Assembly (NCBI RefSeq): GCF_002575655.3
Contig: NC_053041.3
Location: forward strand, 377,129,054 to 377,193,053
Source of the DNA: Aegilops tauschii subsp. strangulata
Taxonomy: Eukaryota > Streptophyta > Magnoliopsida > Poales > Poaceae
DNA: 64,000 nucleotides
Direction of reading: 5' to 3'
The position numbers and the translations under genes were made by a program. Positions 11,231 through 22,029 of the stretch are shown here, in pieces (position 1 is the first letter of the stretch; the number at the start of each line of letters is the position of its first letter). The notes beneath the pieces are model-generated. The model searched no databases. It saw only the letters and a program-made list of their open reading frames with translations, and was not told the DNA's origin.

Positions 11231-12805
11231 TGATACATCTCCAACGTATCTATAATTTTTGATTGTTCCATGCTATTGTATTATCTGTTTTGGATGCTTT
11301 ATATGCATTAATATGCTATTTTATATGATTTTTGGGACTAACCTATTAACCTAGAGCCCAGTGCTAGTTTCTGTTTTTCCTTGTTTTAGAGTTTTGCAGA
11401 AAAGGAATACCAAACGGAGTCCAAACGGAATAAAACTTTTGCGATGATTTTTCTTGGACCAGAAGACACCCAGGAGACTTGGAGTGCAAGTCAGAAGAGC
11501 CACGAGGCGGCCACAAGGGTGGAGGGCGCGCCCCCCAACCTTGTGGGCCCTTCGACGACCTTCTGACCTAGATCTTCTTCCTATATATACTCTTATACCA
11601 CAAAAACATCCAGGGGAGCCACGAAACCACTTTTCCACCGCCACAACCTTCTCTACCCGTGAGATGCCATCTTGGGGCCTTTTCCGGCATCCTGCCGGAG
11701 GGGGAATCGATCATGGAGGGCTTCTACATCAACACCATTGCCTCTCCGATGAAGCGTGAGTAGTTTACCACAGATCTACGGGTGCATAGTTAGTAGCTTG
11801 ATGGCCTCTTCTCTCTCTTTGATTCTCAATACAAAGTTCTCCTCGATGTTCTTGGAGATCCATTCGATGTAATACTCTTTTGCGGTGTGTTTGCCGAGAT
11901 CCGATGAATTGAGGATTCATGACCAGCTTATCTATGAATATTATTCGAATCTCCTCTTAATCCTTATATGCATGATTTGATATCTTTGCAAGTCTCTTCG
12001 AACTGTCGATTTGGTTTGGCCAACTAGATTGGTTTTTCTTGCAATGCGAGAAGTGCTTAGCTTTGGATTCAATCTTGCGGTGTCCTTTCCCACTGACAGT
12101 AGGGGCAGCAAGGCACGTATTGTATTGTAGCCATAAAGGATAAATAGATGGGGTTTTCATCATATTGCTTGAGTTAATTCCTCTACATCATGTCATCTTG
12201 CTTAATGCGTTACTCTGTTCTTATGAACTTAATACTCTAGACGCATGCTGGATAGCGGTCGATGTGTGGAGTAATAGTAGTAGATGCAGAATCGTTTCGG
12301 TCTACTTGACACGGACGTGATGCCTATGTTCATGATCATTGCCTTAGATATCGTCGTAACTTTGCGCTTTTCTATCAATTGATCGGCAGTAATTTTTCAC
12401 CCACCATAATAATTTCTATCTTGAGAGAAGCCTCTAGTGAAACCTATGGCCCACGGGTCTATTTTCCATCATACAAGTTTCCGATCTACAATTCTAGTTT
12501 CCTATTTACTTTCTTTTGCAATCTTTACTTTCCGTTCCATAAACCAAAAATACCAAAAATACTACTTTACCGTTTATCCATCTCTATCAGATCTCACTTT
12601 CCGAATAACCATGAATTGATTGACAACCCCTTTATCATGTTGGTTGCAAGTTGGTGTTTGTTTGTGCAGGTATTCGGTGGCTTGTTGCATAGTCTTCTAC
12701 TGGATTGATACCTTGGTTCTCAAAACTGAGGGAAATACTTCGCTCCTTTGCTGCATCACCCTTTCCTCTTCAAGGGAAAAACCAACGCAAGCTCAAGAGG
12801 TAGCA
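11231..12805 (+). repeat. 5' LTR of the Gypsy element
   Basis: It starts TGATACATCTCCAACGTATC and ends AAGCTCAAGAGGTAGCA. A TATA-like ctatatatac at 11581 is the likely promoter core, with transcription starting soon after. It aligns along its length with the LTR at 17885-19448. Confidence 0.9.
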
Positions 12806-12816
12806 AGAAGGATTTC

Positions 12817-12834
12817 TGGCGCTGTTGCCGGGGA
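12817..12834 (+). other. Primer binding site, tRNA-Asp type
   Basis: tggcgctgttgccgggga, 11 bases after the 5' LTR, matches the complement of the plant tRNA-Asp 3' end at 17 of 18 positions (the T at the seventh base is a C in the canonical site). The same primer is used by Athila-type and related plant Gypsy elements. Confidence 0.8.
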
Positions 12835-13039
12835 GATCTATGCCAAGACAAGACATACCAAGTACCCATCGTAAACTCTCATCCCTCGCATTACATTATT
12901 TGCCATTCGCCTCTCATTTTCCTCTCCCCCACTTCTAAAACGATTTTCGAAAAGATTCGCCTTTTCTTCGCCCCTCTCCCGTTCGTCTTTTTCGTTTGCT
13001 TTTTGTGTGCTCGTGTGTTGGATTGCTTGCTTTGTCACG

Positions 13040-14161
13040 ATGGCTCAAGATAATACCAAATTGTGTGACATTTCCAATGCCAACAACAATGATTTTATTA
13101 GTACTCCGATTGCTCCCGATGCTAATGCAGAATCTTGCGAAATTAATACTGCTTTGCTGAATCTTGTTATGAAAGATCAATTTTCCGGCTTTCCCAATGA
13201 AGATGCCGCATCCCATCTTAATAATTATGTTGATTTGTGCGATGTGCAAAAGAAAAAAGATGTGGATAATGGTATTGTTAAGTTGAAGTTATTTCCGTTC
13301 TCGCTTAGGGATCGCGCTAAAACTTGGATTTCATCTTTGCCTAAAAATAGTATTGATTCATGGAACAAGTGTAAAGATGCTTTTATTTCCAATTATTTTC
13401 CTCCTGCCAAAATCATCTCCCTTAGGAATGATATTATGAATTTTAAGCAACTTGATCATGAACCTGTTGCACAATCTTGGGAGAGGATGCAATTGATGAT
13501 TAGAAATTTCCCTACTCATGGTATGAATTTGTGGATGATTATACAAAAAATTTATGCCAGATTGAATTTTGCTTCTAGAAATCTTTTAGATTCGGCTGCG
13601 GGAGGCACTATTATGGAAATTACTTTAGGAGAAGCTACTAAACTCCTAGAAAATATTATGGTTAATTATTCTCAATGGCATACCGAAAGATCTTCCACTA
13701 GTAAAAAAGTGCATGTGATTGAAGAAATAAATGTTTTGAGTGGAAAGATGGATGAGCTTATGAAACTGTTTGCTAATAAGAGTGCTCCTATTGATCCTAA
13801 TGATATGCCTTTGTCTACTTTGATTGAAAACAATAATGAATCTATGGATGTGAATTTTGTTGGTAGGAACAATTTTGGTAATAACGCGTATAGAGGTAAT
13901 TTTAATCCTAGGCCGTTTCCTAGTAATTCCTCTAATAATTATGGTAATTCCTACAACAATTCTTATGGAAATTATAATAATATGCCCTCTGAATTTGAGA
14001 ATAGTGTTAAAGAATTTATTAGTTCGCAAAAAAAATTCAATGCCTTGATTGAAGAAAAACTGCTTAAGATTGATGATTTGGCTAGGAACGTGCATAGAAT
14101 TTCTCTTGATGTTGATTCTTTGAAACTTAGATCTATTCCACCTCAGCATGATATCAATTAG
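13040..14161 (+). CDS. gag: Gypsy gag polyprotein
   Basis: 373 residues from ATG 13040 (MAQDNTKLC) to TAG 14159; an upstream in-frame TTG is not needed. Residues about 80-130 (LKLFPFSLRDRAKTWISSLP, then FISNYFPP) are the core of the Ty3/Gypsy retrotransposon gag family, which forms the virus-like particle. There is no CCHC zinc knuckle; instead the C-terminal part is Asn/Tyr/Ser-rich (repeats of 'NNYGNSY', residues about 285-320). The stop is followed, still in frame, by the protease ORF, so only one TAG separates gag from protease. The reading frame is otherwise intact despite the age of the LTRs. Confidence 0.85.
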   Translation: MAQDNTKLCDISNANNNDFISTPIAPDANAESCEINTALLNLVMKDQFSGFPNEDAASHLNNYVDLCDVQKKKDVDNGIVKLKLFPFSLRDRAKTWISSLPKNSIDSWNKCKDAFISNYFPPAKIISLRNDIMNFKQLDHEPVAQSWERMQLMIRNFPTHGMNLWMIIQKIYARLNFASRNLLDSAAGGTIMEITLGEATKLLENIMVNYSQWHTERSSTSKKVHVIEEINVLSGKMDELMKLFANKSAPIDPNDMPLSTLIENNNESMDVNFVGRNNFGNNAYRGNFNPRPFPSNSSNNYGNSYNNSYGNYNNMPSEFENSVKEFISSQKKFNALIEEKLLKIDDLARNVHRISLDVDSLKLRSIPPQHDIN

Positions 14162-15067
14162 TCTCTCAAATCCATGAGAATTTCCATTGATGAGTGCAAA
14201 GAAAGAACCGCTGAGATGCGTGCTAAGAAAGATTGGTTTATAAAAGCGTGTTCTTCTAGTTTCCGTGAAAACAGTGACGAAGATCTTAAAGTGATTGATG
14301 TGACTCCTATTGAATCTTCATTTTCCAATGTAAATCTTGATAAAGATGGGACTGGATATGAGTCAACTTTAGTTAAAAGGCGTTCCAATGATTCGGAGTT
14401 TTTAGATCTTGATGCAAAAATTGATAAATGTGGGATTGAAGAGGTCAAAACTTTAAGTAGCAATGAACCCACTCCTTTGGATTTCAAGGAATTTAATTAT
14501 GATAATTGTTCTTTAATTGATTGTGTTTCCTTTTTACAATCCATGTTGAATTCTCCTCATGCTTATTATCAAAACAAAGCTTTTACTAAACATATTGTTG
14601 ATGCTATGATGCAATCTTTTGAAGAAAAGCTTGAATTGGAAGTTTCTATCCCTATAAAACTTTATGATGAGTGGGAACCTACTATTAAGATTAAAATTGA
14701 AGATTATGAATGCTATGCTTTGTGTGATTTGGGTGCTAGTGTTTCCACGATTCCGAAAACTTTATGTGATGTGTTAGGTTTCCATGAATTTGATTATTGT
14801 TCCTTAAATTTGCATCTTGCGGATTCCACGATTAAGAAACCTATGGGAAGGATTAATGATGTTCTTATTGTTGCAAATAGGAATTATTTACCCGTAGATT
14901 TCATTGTTCTTGATATAGATTGCAATCCTACATGTCCTATTATTCTTGGTAGACCTTTCCTTAGAACGATCGGTGCAATTATTGATATGAAAGAAGGAAA
15001 CATTAGAATTCAATTTCCGTTAAGGAAAGGCATGGAACACTTCCCTAGAAAGAAAATTAAATTATGA
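14162..15067 (+). CDS. Retropepsin-type aspartic protease ORF
   Basis: The frame continues directly from gag after the TAG at 14159-14161; its first ATG is 14174, giving 297 residues. The catalytic loop reads CDLGASVSTIP (around residue 185), where D-x-G-A is the active-site signature of retropepsins, and ILGRPFLRT (around residue 257) is the conserved C-terminal flap-side motif. The part before residue ~110 is charged, with no clear domain. The ORF ends at TGA 15065. No reverse transcriptase follows. Production could need readthrough of the TAG, or initiation at 14174, or the TAG could be a recent mutation. The frame is intact. Confidence 0.8.
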   Translation, partial: SLKSMRISIDECKERTAEMRAKKDWFIKACSSSFRENSDEDLKVIDVTPIESSFSNVNLDKDGTGYESTLVKRRSNDSEFLDLDAKIDKCGIEEVKTLSSNEPTPLDFKEFNYDNCSLIDCVSFLQSMLNSPHAYYQNKAFTKHIVDAMMQSFEEKLELEVSIPIKLYDEWEPTIKIKIEDYECYALCDLGASVSTIPKTLCDVLGFHEFDYCSLNLHLADSTIKKPMGRINDVLIVANRNYLPVDFIVLDIDCNPTCPIILGRPFLRTIGAIIDMKEGNIRIQFPLRKGMEHFPRKKIKL

Positions 15068-17869
15068 ATCTATTATGAGAGCCACTTATGGATTGCATGC
15101 CAAAGATGATAATACTTAGATCTATTCGTGTTTTTATGCCTAGCTAGGGGCGTTAAACAATAGCGCTTGTTGGGAGGCAACCCAATTTTATTTTTATTCT
15201 TTCTTTTTAGGTCCTGTTTACCAATAAATATTTCATCTAGCCTCTGGTTAGATGTGGTTTTGTGTTTTAATTAGTGTTTGTGCCAAGTAAGACCTTTGGG
15301 ATTGCCTACGGTGATAGTTAATTTGATCTTGCTGAAAAACAAAAACTTTTGCGCTCACGAAAACAATTCTCATTTTTTACTGGAGAGTTCTTTTTAGTTG
15401 ATTATTTTTTCAGAAGATTAATAGAAAAATTATCTAGGACTTCCTAATTTGCCAGGATTTTTAGAGTTACAGAAGTATTCGAAACTTCCAGACTGCTACA
15501 GGCTGTTCTGTTTTTCGCGTGTTGTTTGCTTATTTTGATGCATCTATGGCTAGTATCGGGGGGTATGAACCATGGAAAATTTGTAATACAGTAGATATTA
15601 CACCAATATAAATAAAGAATGAGTTCACAACAGTACCAAAAGTGGTGATTTATTTTCTTATACTAACGGAGCTTACGAGATTTTCTGTTGAGTTTTGTGT
15701 TGTGAAGTTTTCAAGTTTTGTGGAAGGATTTGATGGACTATGGAATAAGGAGTGGCAAGAGCCTAAGATTGGGGATGCCCAAGGCACCCCAAGGTAATAT
15801 TCAAGGATGTCAAAAAGCCTAAGCTTGGGGATGCCCCGGGAAGGCATCCCCTCTTTCGTCTTCGTCTGTCGGCAACTTTACTTGAGGCTATATTTTTATT
15901 CACCACATGATATGTGTTTTGCTTGGAGCGTCTTGTATGATTTGAGTGTTTGCTTTTTAGTTTGCCACAATCATCCTTGCTGTACACACCTTTTAGGAGA
16001 GACACGCATGAATCGTAATTTATTAGAATACTCTATGTGCTTCACTTATATCTTTTGAGCTAGGCAAAATTGCTCTAGTGCTTCACTTATATCTTTTTAG
16101 AGCACGGCGGTGGTTTTATTTTATAGAAATTGATGAACTCTCGTACTTTACTTATATTATTTTGAGAGTATTTAGAACAGCATGGTAATTTGCTTTGGTT
16201 ATAAAATTATTCCTAATATGATAGGCATCCAAGAAGGATATAATAAAAACTTTCATATAGAGTGCATTGAATACTATGAGAAGTTTGATTCTTTATGATT
16301 GTTTTGAGATATGAAGATGGTGATATTAGAGTCATGCTAGTAAGTAGTTGTGAATTTGAGAAATACTTGTGTTAAGGTTTGTGAGTCCCGTAGCATGCAC
16401 GTATGGTGAACCGTTATGTAACGAAGTTGGAGCATGAGATGTTTTTTGATTGTCTTCCTTATGAGTGGCGGTCGGGGACGAGCGATGGTCTTTTCCTACC
16501 AATCTATCCCCCTAGGAGCATGCGCATAGTACTTTGTTTTGATGACTAATAGATTTTTGCAATAAGTATGTGAGTTCTTTATGACTAATGTTGAGTCCAT
16601 GAAATATACGCACTCTCACCTTTCCGCCATTGCTAGCCTCTCTAGTACCGCGCCAATTTCACCAGTACCATAAACCCCCCACATATCATTCCTCAAAACA
16701 ACCACCATACCTACCTATTATGGCATTTCCACAGCCATTCCGAGATATATTGCCATCCAACTTTCCACCATTCCGTTTTTTATGACACGTTCCATCATTG
16801 TCATATTGCTTTGCATGATCATGTAGTTGACATCGTATTTGTGGCAAAGCCACCGTTCATCATTCTTTTATACTTGTCGCTCTTGATTCATTGCACATCC
16901 CGGTACACCACCGGAGGCATTCACATAGAGTCATATTTTTGTTCTAGTATCGAGTTGTAATTTTTGAGTTGTAAGTAAATAGAAGTGTGATGGTTTTCAT
17001 TATTAGAGCATTGTCCCATGTGAGGAAATAAAAAAAGGAGAAAGGCCAAAAAAGAGAAGGCCCAAAAAAAGAGAAAAGAAAAAAATGAGAGAAAAAGAGA
17101 GAAGGGACAATGTTACTATCCTTTTTGCCACACTTGTGCTTCAAAGTAGCACCATGATATTCATGATAGAGAGTCTCCTATGATATCACTTTCATATACT
17201 AGTGGGAATTTTTCATTATAGAACTTGGCTTGTATATTCCAACGATGGGCTTCCTCAAACACCCTAGGTCTTCATGAGCAAGCAAGTTGGATGCACACCC
17301 ACTTAGTTTTCTTGTTGAGCTTTCATAAACTTATAGCTCTAGTGCATCTGTTGCATGGCAATCCCTACTCACTCACATTGATATCTATTTATGGGCATCT
17401 CCATAGCCCGTTGATATGCCTAGTTGATGTGAGACTATCTCCTTCTTTTTGTCTTCGCAACTACCACCGTCTATTGCACCCATAGTGCTATGTTCATGGC
17501 TCACGCTCAGATATTGCGTGAAAGTTGAAAAGGTTTGAGAACATCAAAAGTATGAAAAAATTGCTTGGCTTGTCATCGGGGTTGTGCATGATTTGAATAT
17601 TTTGTGTGATGAAGATGGAGCATAGCCAGACTATATGATTTTCTAGGGATAAGCTTTCTTTGGCCATGTTATTTTGAGAAGACATAATTATTTTGTTAGT
17701 ATGCTTGAAGTATTATTTTTTTATGTCAATATAAACTCTTGTTTTGAATCTTACGGATCTGAACATTCATGCCACAATAAAGAGAATTACATGGATAAAT
17801 ATGTTAGGTAGCATTCCACATCAAAAATTCTGTTTTTATCATTTACCTACTCGAGGATGAGCAGGAATT
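15068..17869 (+). other. Non-coding interior of the Gypsy element (pol replaced or lost)
   Basis: 2.8 kb without a credible ORF, where an autonomous element would carry reverse transcriptase, RNase H and integrase. Two copies of the polypurine-tract sequence sit inside it: aagattggggatgc at 15765 and aagcttggggatgc at 15821, the latter identical to the true tract at 17870. Around 15831-15851 gatgccccgggaaggcatc forms a hairpin. A purine-rich aaagagaa run lies at 17025-17105. Confidence 0.6.
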
Positions 17870-17870
17870 A

Positions 17871-17884
17871 AGCTTGGGGATGCT
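17871..17884 (+). other. Polypurine tract of the Gypsy element
   Basis: agcttggggatgct directly precedes the 3' LTR (TGATACGTC at 17885), the position of the plus-strand primer for reverse transcription. Confidence 0.7.
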
Positions 17885-19448
17885 TGATACGTCTCCAATG
17901 TATCTATTTTTTATTGTTCCATGCTATTATATTATCTATTTTGGATGTTTTATATGCATTAATATGCTATTTTATATGATTTTTGGGACTAAACTATGAA
18001 CCTAGAGCCCAGTGCCAGTTTCTGTTTTTTCCTTGTTTTAGAGTTTCGCAGAAAAGGAATACCAAACGAAGTCCAAACGGACTAAAACTTTCGCGATGAT
18101 TTTTCTTGGATCAGAAGACACCCAGGAGACTTGGAGTGCAAGTCAGAAGAGCCACGAGGCGGCCACAAGGGTGGAGGGCGCGCCCCCAAACTTGTGGGCC
18201 CCTCGGCGACCTTGTGACCAAGATCTTCTTCCTATATATACTCTTATACCCCAAAAACATCCAGGGGAGCCATGAAACCATTTTCCACCGCCGCAACCTT
18301 CTGTACCCATGAGATCCCATCTTGGGGCCTTTTCCGGCATCCTGCCGGAGGGGGAATCTATCACGGAGGGCTTCTACATCAACACCATTGCCTCTCCGAT
18401 GAAGTGTGAGTAGTTTACCACAGACCTACGGGTCCATAGTTAGTAGCTTGATGGCTTTTTCTCTCTCTTTGATTCTCAATACAAAGTTCTCCTCGATGTT
18501 CTTGGAGATCTATTCGATGTAATACTCTTTTGCGGTGTGTTTGTCGAGATCCGATGAATTGTGGATTTATGATCAGCTTATCTAAGAATATTATTTGAAT
18601 CTCCTCTGAATTCTTATATGCATGATTTGATATCTTTGCAAGTCTCTTTAAACTATCGATTTGGTTTGGCCAACTAGATTGGTTTTTCTTGCAATGGGAG
18701 AAGTGCTTAGGTTTGGGTTCAATCTTGCGGTGTCCTTTCCCAGTGACAGTAGGGGCAGCAAGGCACGTATTGTATTGTTGCCATTGAGGATACAAAGATG
18801 GGGTTTTCATCATATTGCTTGAGTTAATTCCTCTACATCATGTCATCTTGCTTAATGCATTACTCTGTTCTTATGAACTTAATACTCTAGATGCATGCTG
18901 GATAGCGGTTAATGTGTGGAGTAATAGTAGTAGATGCATAATCGTTTCGGTCTACTTGACATGGACGTGATGCTTATGTTCATGATCATTGCCTTAGATA
19001 TCATCATAACTTTGCGCTTTTCTATCAGTTGCTCGGCAGTAATTTGTTCACCCACCGTAATAATTTCAATCTTGAGAGAAGCCTCTAGTGAAACCTATGC
19101 CCCCCGGGTCTATTTTCCAACATACAAGTTTCCGATCTACAATTCTAGTTTCATATTTACTGTCTTTTGCAATCTTTACTTTCCATTCCATAAACCAGAA
19201 ATAACAAAAAAATATTACGTTACCGTTTATCCATCTCTATCAAGTCTCACTTTTTGAATAATCATGAAGGGATTGACAACCCCTTTGTCGCGTTGGTGTT
19301 TGTTTGTGCAGGTATTCGGTGGCTTGTTGCGTGGTCTCCTACTGGATTGATACCTTGGTTCTCAAAACTGAGGGAAATACTTATGCTCCTTTGCTGCATC
19401 ACCCTTTCCTCTTTAAGGGAAAAACCAATGCAAGCTCAAGAGGTAGCA
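17885..19448 (+). repeat. 3' LTR of the Gypsy element
   Basis: It starts TGATACGTCTCCAATGTATC and ends CAAGCTCAAGAGGTAGCA. It aligns with 11231-12805 with scattered substitutions and small indels. A TATA-like cctatatata lies at 18231. Confidence 0.9.
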
Positions 19449-20215
19449 TTGGCCTATTCCAATGATATGGCGGACGCGGATGGCGAGATGCTTGCCGAGT
19501 ATGGTGTGATTGATGCCATGGAGCCCCTTCCCCAGGAGACCGTCGGGCGCGAGGTGGACATGGAGGTGGTGGCGGAGATCGACGAGCACCAGCCATAGTA
19601 GTACTCTTTGTTTTGTTTAATTAAGAGCGCCGGTCTTTAATTTGTTAGAGTAATGTTTAGGTCAGCTAGCTCTATTTAATTGCTGAACTTGCTTGATTAA
19701 GAAGTGTGGGTGTGCTGTAGTCTCCTTTGTGTACCCAAATTATGCAATGACGTGGATGACCACTGTAACCAGGGAAATTCGAACCAAAATTTTTGACGTT
19801 CAAACTCATCACACACGGGTTAAGCTATCTGAATCGTTTGTGATGTTCACATATTGTACACAGTTCTGAATAAGGGACCGTGTCTGATGACACTTTCCGT
19901 GCCAGTTTTTTCGCTGAAGCGATTCCAAATTTTCAGCTTCCGCAGAAATATCTACCTCCCCGCCCCCCCTTACCAAAAGCCACATTTCCCAGTTTCGGCC
20001 TTCGTTTCCAAGTTGAAACCTTCACTCCTTGCTTGCAGCGCCGCCTCGTCACCGGCGACCCTCCTTCACGCTGCTCGGCCTTGTCTATCCAGGCAGGTAA
20101 TCCACACCCGACCCCCATCCTCCTCCTCCTTCCACACCCCACATGCCCCGACCGCCGGCACGACACCTTCCACCCAAATCACCGACCCTCCAGCAAATAA
20201 GCGTCGCCCTAAGCC

Positions 20216-21831
20216 ATGGTGCAGTATAGCCAGGATCTCAAGGAGCATTTGGCAGCTGAGAAGCTAATCGCGGTCGCATGCGCGGATTAGGTCGCGATGG
20301 CTGCCATTCATGTCGATCCTCAGATCTTGGAGGAGCACCTCGCCGTCGAGGCCACCATCGACGCCTCGCGCGCCGACGACGCGACAAGGTCGGCTGTTTG
20401 GTTCAATTCTGCAATGCGATGTTCAATTGTTGTGGGTGCATTCTGTTATTGTATACCATGTGAGAAATAAATCGAATATGGTTGTACTAAATACATGAGA
20501 AACAAATACAATTGCTATATTTCCAAGTTGTTAAGCATGCTTGGTTTGGTTAACTGTCTGATCTTCTATTACGAGTATGTTATATTGTGCAATGTGGTGC
20601 TCAGTTAACGTTTGGTTCATTTGTTGTGGTGTTTAGTGAACTGCTTGGTTCAATTTTGCAATGCGATGTTTTATTGTTGTGGGTGCATTCTATTATTGTA
20701 TACCATGTGAGGAATAAATTGAATTTGGCTGTAGTAAATGCATGAGAAACAAATACAATTGCTATATTTCCAAGTTGTTAAGCATGCTTGGTTTGGTTAA
20801 CTGCCTGATCTTCTATTAGGAGTATGTTATATTGTGCAATGTGGTGCTCAGTTAATGTTTGGTTCATTTGTTGTGGTGTGTAGTTAACTGCTTGGTTCAA
20901 TTCTGCAATGTGATGTCCAATCGTCATGGGTAAAATTTTGTATTGTTGTGCATGTGAGGAATAAATCGAATTTGGCTGCACTTAATACATGAGAAACATA
21001 TACAAGTGCTATATTTCCTAGTTCTTAATCATGCTTGGTTTTGATAAATGGGTTTTCCATGTGGCTTGAATTAACCTGATGAATCTGCAATGTGCTTATT
21101 TTTCATCAACATATTTTACTAATAGCATGCGAATCCTCACTTAACCTGATGACTAACTACCTTATATGTGTTGTAGGGAAATAATGGGAAGCACTGAGGC
21201 TTACAATCGAGGTTTGCACATGCATGGTCCTTTGTCTAATAGCACATTATTGTGCAATTGCAGGAACCATTCTAATATTTAGGTTTTTAACAATTTGGTC
21301 TTGCACATGTAGGTCCTGCTGTCAGAGGTTTTGACCCACTGTTCGACCCTTTTTGCATATGGGGAAATGAGTTGTCCATGAATAGCAGTCAAGTCAAGAA
21401 ACTCAAAAAGATTGTTAGGATAAAGAAATTAGCGACAAAAAATAACAAGATCTTTGTCTGCACAATGAAGAAGACATCAGTTCACTACAGGATGGTACTA
21501 ACTATTATACCTTGCCTTTTTTATTCCTTTGCCCCATTTCCAATATAGAGAAGATATTTATGCACATCCTTGTTTTCGGGCCTTTCCAAAGCAGTTCACT
21601 GATGATTACCTCTCAAACCACCTGTATAGTCAGGAGGCGAGGAAGGTATTCACACAACACCCATGGTTCAATATTGAAGTGTTCCTGAAGAGGACGAAGG
21701 ATGGACGGTCAATCATCCACAGGCACTGGCCTAAAGTTGCAAAGACCTTCAACATCAATGAAGGCTGAATATTCGCCTTACGCTTCAGCAGTTTTCCAAA
21801 TGAGATACATCTGTCTATGTACCGTCTATGA
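20216..21831 (+). pseudogene. B3-domain-like gene carried by the CACTA element
   Basis: Exon-like pieces on the plus strand: 20216-20389 (MVQYSQDLKEHLAAE..., TAG at 20288; a second start MAAIHVDPQ follows at 20299), a short one near 21180-21211 (EIMGSTEAYNR), one from 21314 to about 21493 (GPAVRGFDPLFDPFCIWG... to KIFVCTMKKTSVHYRM) and a last one from about 21550. The end reads FPKQFTDDYLSNHL, then HPWFNIEVFLKRTKDGRSI and HRHWPKVAKTFNINEG. Strand-helix-strand order and the 'W..F...F.I.EG' ending fit a plant B3 DNA-binding domain. A TGA at 21766 cuts the final strand (IFALRFSSF continues in frame to 21829). GT/AG signals are present at most borders, but the last acceptor is uncertain. Intron 1 contains the 247-bp triplication. 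Sequence-specific DNA binding is inferred only. Confidence 0.45.
20394..21010 (+). repeat. 247-bp tandem triplication in an intron of the CACTA cargo gene
   Basis: Units start at 20394, 20641 and 20888 (ctg.ttggttcaatt), exactly 247 bp apart. The third is truncated. Each unit holds 'caatgcgatgt', 'aataaat.gaat.tggctgta' and 'ccaagttgttaagcatgctt'. The array begins five bases after the presumed exon 1 donor (acaag|gtcgg). Confidence 0.85.
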
Positions 21832-22029
21832 TGCTAATTTCGAAAGGTTATAGATCTTGCATGTGAAACTTGGTGCTGATGCAGTTGTGTAACGGGGTAG
21901 CTGAGTGCTGAAGCTATATGATGTTGTACTTTGATGTATTTCAATTATGAAAATGAAATATATTGTGTGCTTAATATGAAATGTCAATTAGATTAATAAA
22001 TAGATTATTAATAGGATAATTATCCTGCT

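Larger units (their letters stand above)
11231..19448 (+). mobile_element. Gypsy LTR retrotransposon with gag and protease only
   Basis: Complete element: 5' LTR 11231-12805, tRNA-Asp-type primer site at 12817, gag, protease, a long non-coding region, polypurine tract at 17871 and 3' LTR 17885-19448. There is no reverse transcriptase, RNase H or integrase, so it depended on an autonomous relative. The LTRs differ at many sites and in length (1575 and 1564 bp), so insertion was not recent. Flanks are gcggc (11226-11230) and ttggc (19449-19453), sharing only the last three bases; the 5-bp duplication has decayed or was altered. It sits inside an ORF of the CACTA element. The solo LTR at 568-1991 is from the same or a close family. 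It resembles Sabrina/WHAM-type families. Confidence 0.9.
11007..19598 (+). pseudogene. CACTA cargo ORF encoding an acidic helical protein, cut by a Gypsy insertion
   Basis: The left part starts at ATG 11007 (MEVTDDHVEAVHAQLVAV), with an open frame also upstream into 10900, and runs to 11230, where the LTR begins. The right part resumes in the same frame at 19449 (LAYSNDMADADGEM) and ends EIDEHQP at TAG 19596. Joined across the insertion it would read continuously except for a TAG at 11160. The composition is Ala/Glu/Asp-rich and helical, with an imperfect repeat of 'HAQL.A'. I do not recognise a family. The frame match on both sides of the insertion shows that a real ORF was interrupted. Confidence 0.45.
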
